Assembly (NCBI GenBank): GCA_029006735.1
Contig: JAQXGN010000062.1
Location: forward strand, 1-61,587
From: Caryophanales bacterium
GTDB taxonomy: Bacteria; Bacillota_I; Bacilli_A; RFN20; CAG-449
Length of the DNA stretch: 61,587 nucleotides
Direction: 5' to 3'
Both the position numbers and the translations under genes were made by a program. Positions 57,680-61,587 of the stretch are shown piece by piece. The notes below the pieces were generated by a model, which was not told where the DNA came from, did not search any database, and worked only from the letters and a program-made list of their open reading frames with translations. Positions within the stretch are counted from its first letter, which is position 1. Each line of letters begins with the position of its first letter.

Positions 57680-58301
57680 TTTAGATGAAAATAAAGAAAA
57701 AGAAGATTTGATTGATGAAGATGAAAATGTTAAAAAATCGAAGAAAGAGATGAAAAAAGAACATAAACTTCATGAACAAATCATTGAATTAGAAAATGTA
57801 AATGCTAAATTAGCTTGTGAAGTAGAACATTGGAAAAACAAATATTATGAAGCTTATGCCGATATGGATAACCTTCGTAAAGTAATGGAAAAAGATCATC
57901 AACAAATGGTTAAATATCGTGGACAAGGATTCTTAGAAGCATTACTTCCAGTATTTGATAACTTCTATATGTGTTTCAAATTTAAACCAGAAGATCCAAC
58001 TCTTGCAGCGTATTGTCGTGGATTTGAAATGATTTACAATCAAATGGTTGCTTCACTTGAAAATGAAGGGGTTAAGGAAGTCCTTCCAGAAATAGGAGCA
58101 AAATTCAATCACGAATATATGCAAGCAGTTGATATAGTCGATGGTGAAGAAGACGATATTGTCGTTAAAGTAGCAAATAAAGGATACTACTTAAAAGATC
58201 GTCTTGTAAGACCTGCAATGGTCGTTGTTAGTAAAAAACCTCAACCAAAAGTAGAAGAATCTACTAATGAGGATGAATTAGAAAAAGAAAAATTAAATTA
58301 A
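57660..58301 (+). CDS. grpE: Nucleotide exchange factor GrpE
   Basis: ADMDNLRKVMEKD, VLPEIGAKFNHEYMQAV, GYYLKDRLVRPAMVVV; start corrected from 57561. Confidence 0.95.
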   Translation: MDKEQINLDENKEKEDLIDEDENVKKSKKEMKKEHKLHEQIIELENVNAKLACEVEHWKNKYYEAYADMDNLRKVMEKDHQQMVKYRGQGFLEALLPVFDNFYMCFKFKPEDPTLAAYCRGFEMIYNQMVASLENEGVKEVLPEIGAKFNHEYMQAVDIVDGEEDDIVVKVANKGYYLKDRLVRPAMVVVSKKPQPKVEESTNEDELEKEKLN

Positions 58302-58315
58302 TAAAAGGAGATTAA

Positions 58316-60163
<1,848 letters not shown>

Positions 60164-60177
60164 TTTATAAACATTTG

Positions 60178-60212
60178 ATTATGGTGGATTAATTTTCCAC
60201 CATAATTTTGTC
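60178..60212 (+). terminator. Hairpin/attenuator between dnaK and dnaJ
   Basis: ATTATGGTGGA-ttaattt-TCCACCATAAT-TTT. Confidence 0.7.
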
Positions 60213-60230
60213 TAATAAGGAGGATGACTT

Positions 60231-61376
60231 ATGGCATCAAAAAGAGATTATTATGAAGTTTTAGGCTTATCTAAAGGTGCGACAGATGATGAAATTAAAT
60301 CTTCATATCGTAAATTAGCAAAAAAATACCACCCAGATTTGAATAAAGAACCAGGTGCAGAAGAGAAATTTAAAGAAGTTCAAGAGGCTTATGATGTTCT
60401 TTCGGATTCACAAAAAAGAGCAGCATATGACCAATATGGTCATGCCGCTTTTGATCAAAATGGCAATCAACAAGGAGCTGGTGGATTTGGTGGATTTGGT
60501 GGATTCCAAGATGTTGATTTAAGTGATATTTTTGGTTCTTTCTTTGGTGGAGGAACTACTCGTTCTAGAAGAGGAAGTACAGGTCCACAAAGAGGAAATG
60601 ACTCTTTTATGAAAGTATCTATTTCCTTTATGGATGCAATTAAAGGTAAAAAGATTGAACTATCATTGGCATTAGATGAAACTTGTTCTTCTTGTAATGG
60701 TACTGGAGCTGCTTCTCCTAGTGATATTTCAACATGTTCAACTTGTGGAGGAACTGGCTATATTACAAAAAGAATGCAAACAATCTTTGGTATGATGACC
60801 GAAACTCAAACAACATGTTCAACTTGTGGCGGTAAAGGTAAAACAATTAGAAATCGTTGTAATGCATGTAATGGGAAAGGTTTCAATCGCGTAAAAACTA
60901 AAATTAACGTCAATATTCCAGCTGGTATTAATAATGGTCAACAAATTCGTGTCGCTAATAAAGGTGAAAGAGGTATAAATGGAGGACCTAATGGCGATTT
61001 ATATATTGAAGTAGTAGTGGATCGCGATAAAATCTTTAATCGAGATGGTAACGATATCCATATTGAACTTGAATTATCAATGGTCGATGCAGCATTAGGT
61101 TGTACTTTAGAAATACCTACAGTATATGGAAATGTTGATTTAAAGATTCCAGAAGGAAGCCAAAACGGAACAACTTTAAAACTAAAAGATAAAGGGGTAA
61201 AAGATGTTCGTTCAAGTTCAACTTTTGGTGATCAATATGTTCATTTAAAAGTTGTTACTCCAACTAAATTAACAAAAGAACAAAAGGATTTATTAAATAA
61301 ATTTAATGATTTAGAAGAAAATAAATCATCTTCAAAAGGTGTATTTTCTTCACTATTTAAAAAGAAAAGAAAATAA
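60231..61376 (+). CDS. dnaJ: Chaperone DnaJ
   Basis: J domain with HPD, CxxCxGxG repeats. Confidence 0.97.
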   Translation: MASKRDYYEVLGLSKGATDDEIKSSYRKLAKKYHPDLNKEPGAEEKFKEVQEAYDVLSDSQKRAAYDQYGHAAFDQNGNQQGAGGFGGFGGFQDVDLSDIFGSFFGGGTTRSRRGSTGPQRGNDSFMKVSISFMDAIKGKKIELSLALDETCSSCNGTGAASPSDISTCSTCGGTGYITKRMQTIFGMMTETQTTCSTCGGKGKTIRNRCNACNGKGFNRVKTKINVNIPAGINNGQQIRVANKGERGINGGPNGDLYIEVVVDRDKIFNRDGNDIHIELELSMVDAALGCTLEIPTVYGNVDLKIPEGSQNGTTLKLKDKGVKDVRSSSTFGDQYVHLKVVTPTKLTKEQKDLLNKFNDLEENKSSSKGVFSSLFKKKRK

Positions 61377-61471
61377 ATAAAATAAGAATTATATAGGCAT
61401 TAATTAAAATGTAGATATAATTCTTTTCTTTTATTTATCAAGGGTACAGAATAAACGCACAAATTAATTAT

Positions 61472-61516
61472 AAGCTGTAAGAAAGAATATAAAATACAAT
61501 CTTACGGCTTTTTTTA
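61472..61516 (+). terminator. Terminator after dnaJ
   Basis: AAGCTGTAAGA...TCTTACGGCTT then Ts. Confidence 0.75.
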
Positions 61517-61555
61517 TGTGGATTTATGTTGTATAATGATAGTGAAATATGATTT

Positions 61556-61587
61556 TTAATATTCATATATAAATATATGAATATTAA
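61556..61587. repeat. Perfect 14-bp inverted repeat at window end
   Basis: TTAATATTCATATA-TAAA-TATATGAATATTAA, downstream of TATAAT (61532-61537). Confidence 0.85.

Overview
AT-rich chromosomal window from an uncultured-looking low-GC Firmicute/Mollicute-like bacterium (Bacilli/RF39/Erysipelotrichia type; taxonomy is inference). The gene content is mostly core: dnaE-polA-mutM::coaE, rpsU, a potABCD operon with an XRE-cupin regulator, tRNA-Gln(CUG), htpG, an FMN riboswitch with ribU, an Ala T-box with alaS, murE/pbp, lepA, and hemW-hrcA-grpE-dnaK-dnaJ. Between these lie several secreted lipoproteins: CotH-like, SASA esterase, ComEC-type metallo-beta-lactamase, OB-fold, and tyrosine phosphatase. 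The best candidates for something exciting are: (1) a ~0.65-0.78 kb promoter-to-terminator non-coding region at about 41190-41975 with many nested helices, an overlapping-helix (pseudoknot or switch) element and a 39-aa ORF at its 3' end; it looks like a large ornate ncRNA (ROOL/GOLLD/OLE class or new); (2) a compact sulfoquinovose-degradation operon, apparently of the sulfofructose-transaldolase type, at 24048-29467; (3) an in-frame MutM-CoaE fusion; (4) a polyamine-binding protein carrying a CBM5/12-like insert and a C-terminal TM anchor; (5) a pseudo-Fic/wHTH protein; (6) three tandem CIRCE-like operators before hrcA and one before htpG. All calls come from reading the sequence and supplied translations; no database searches were run.
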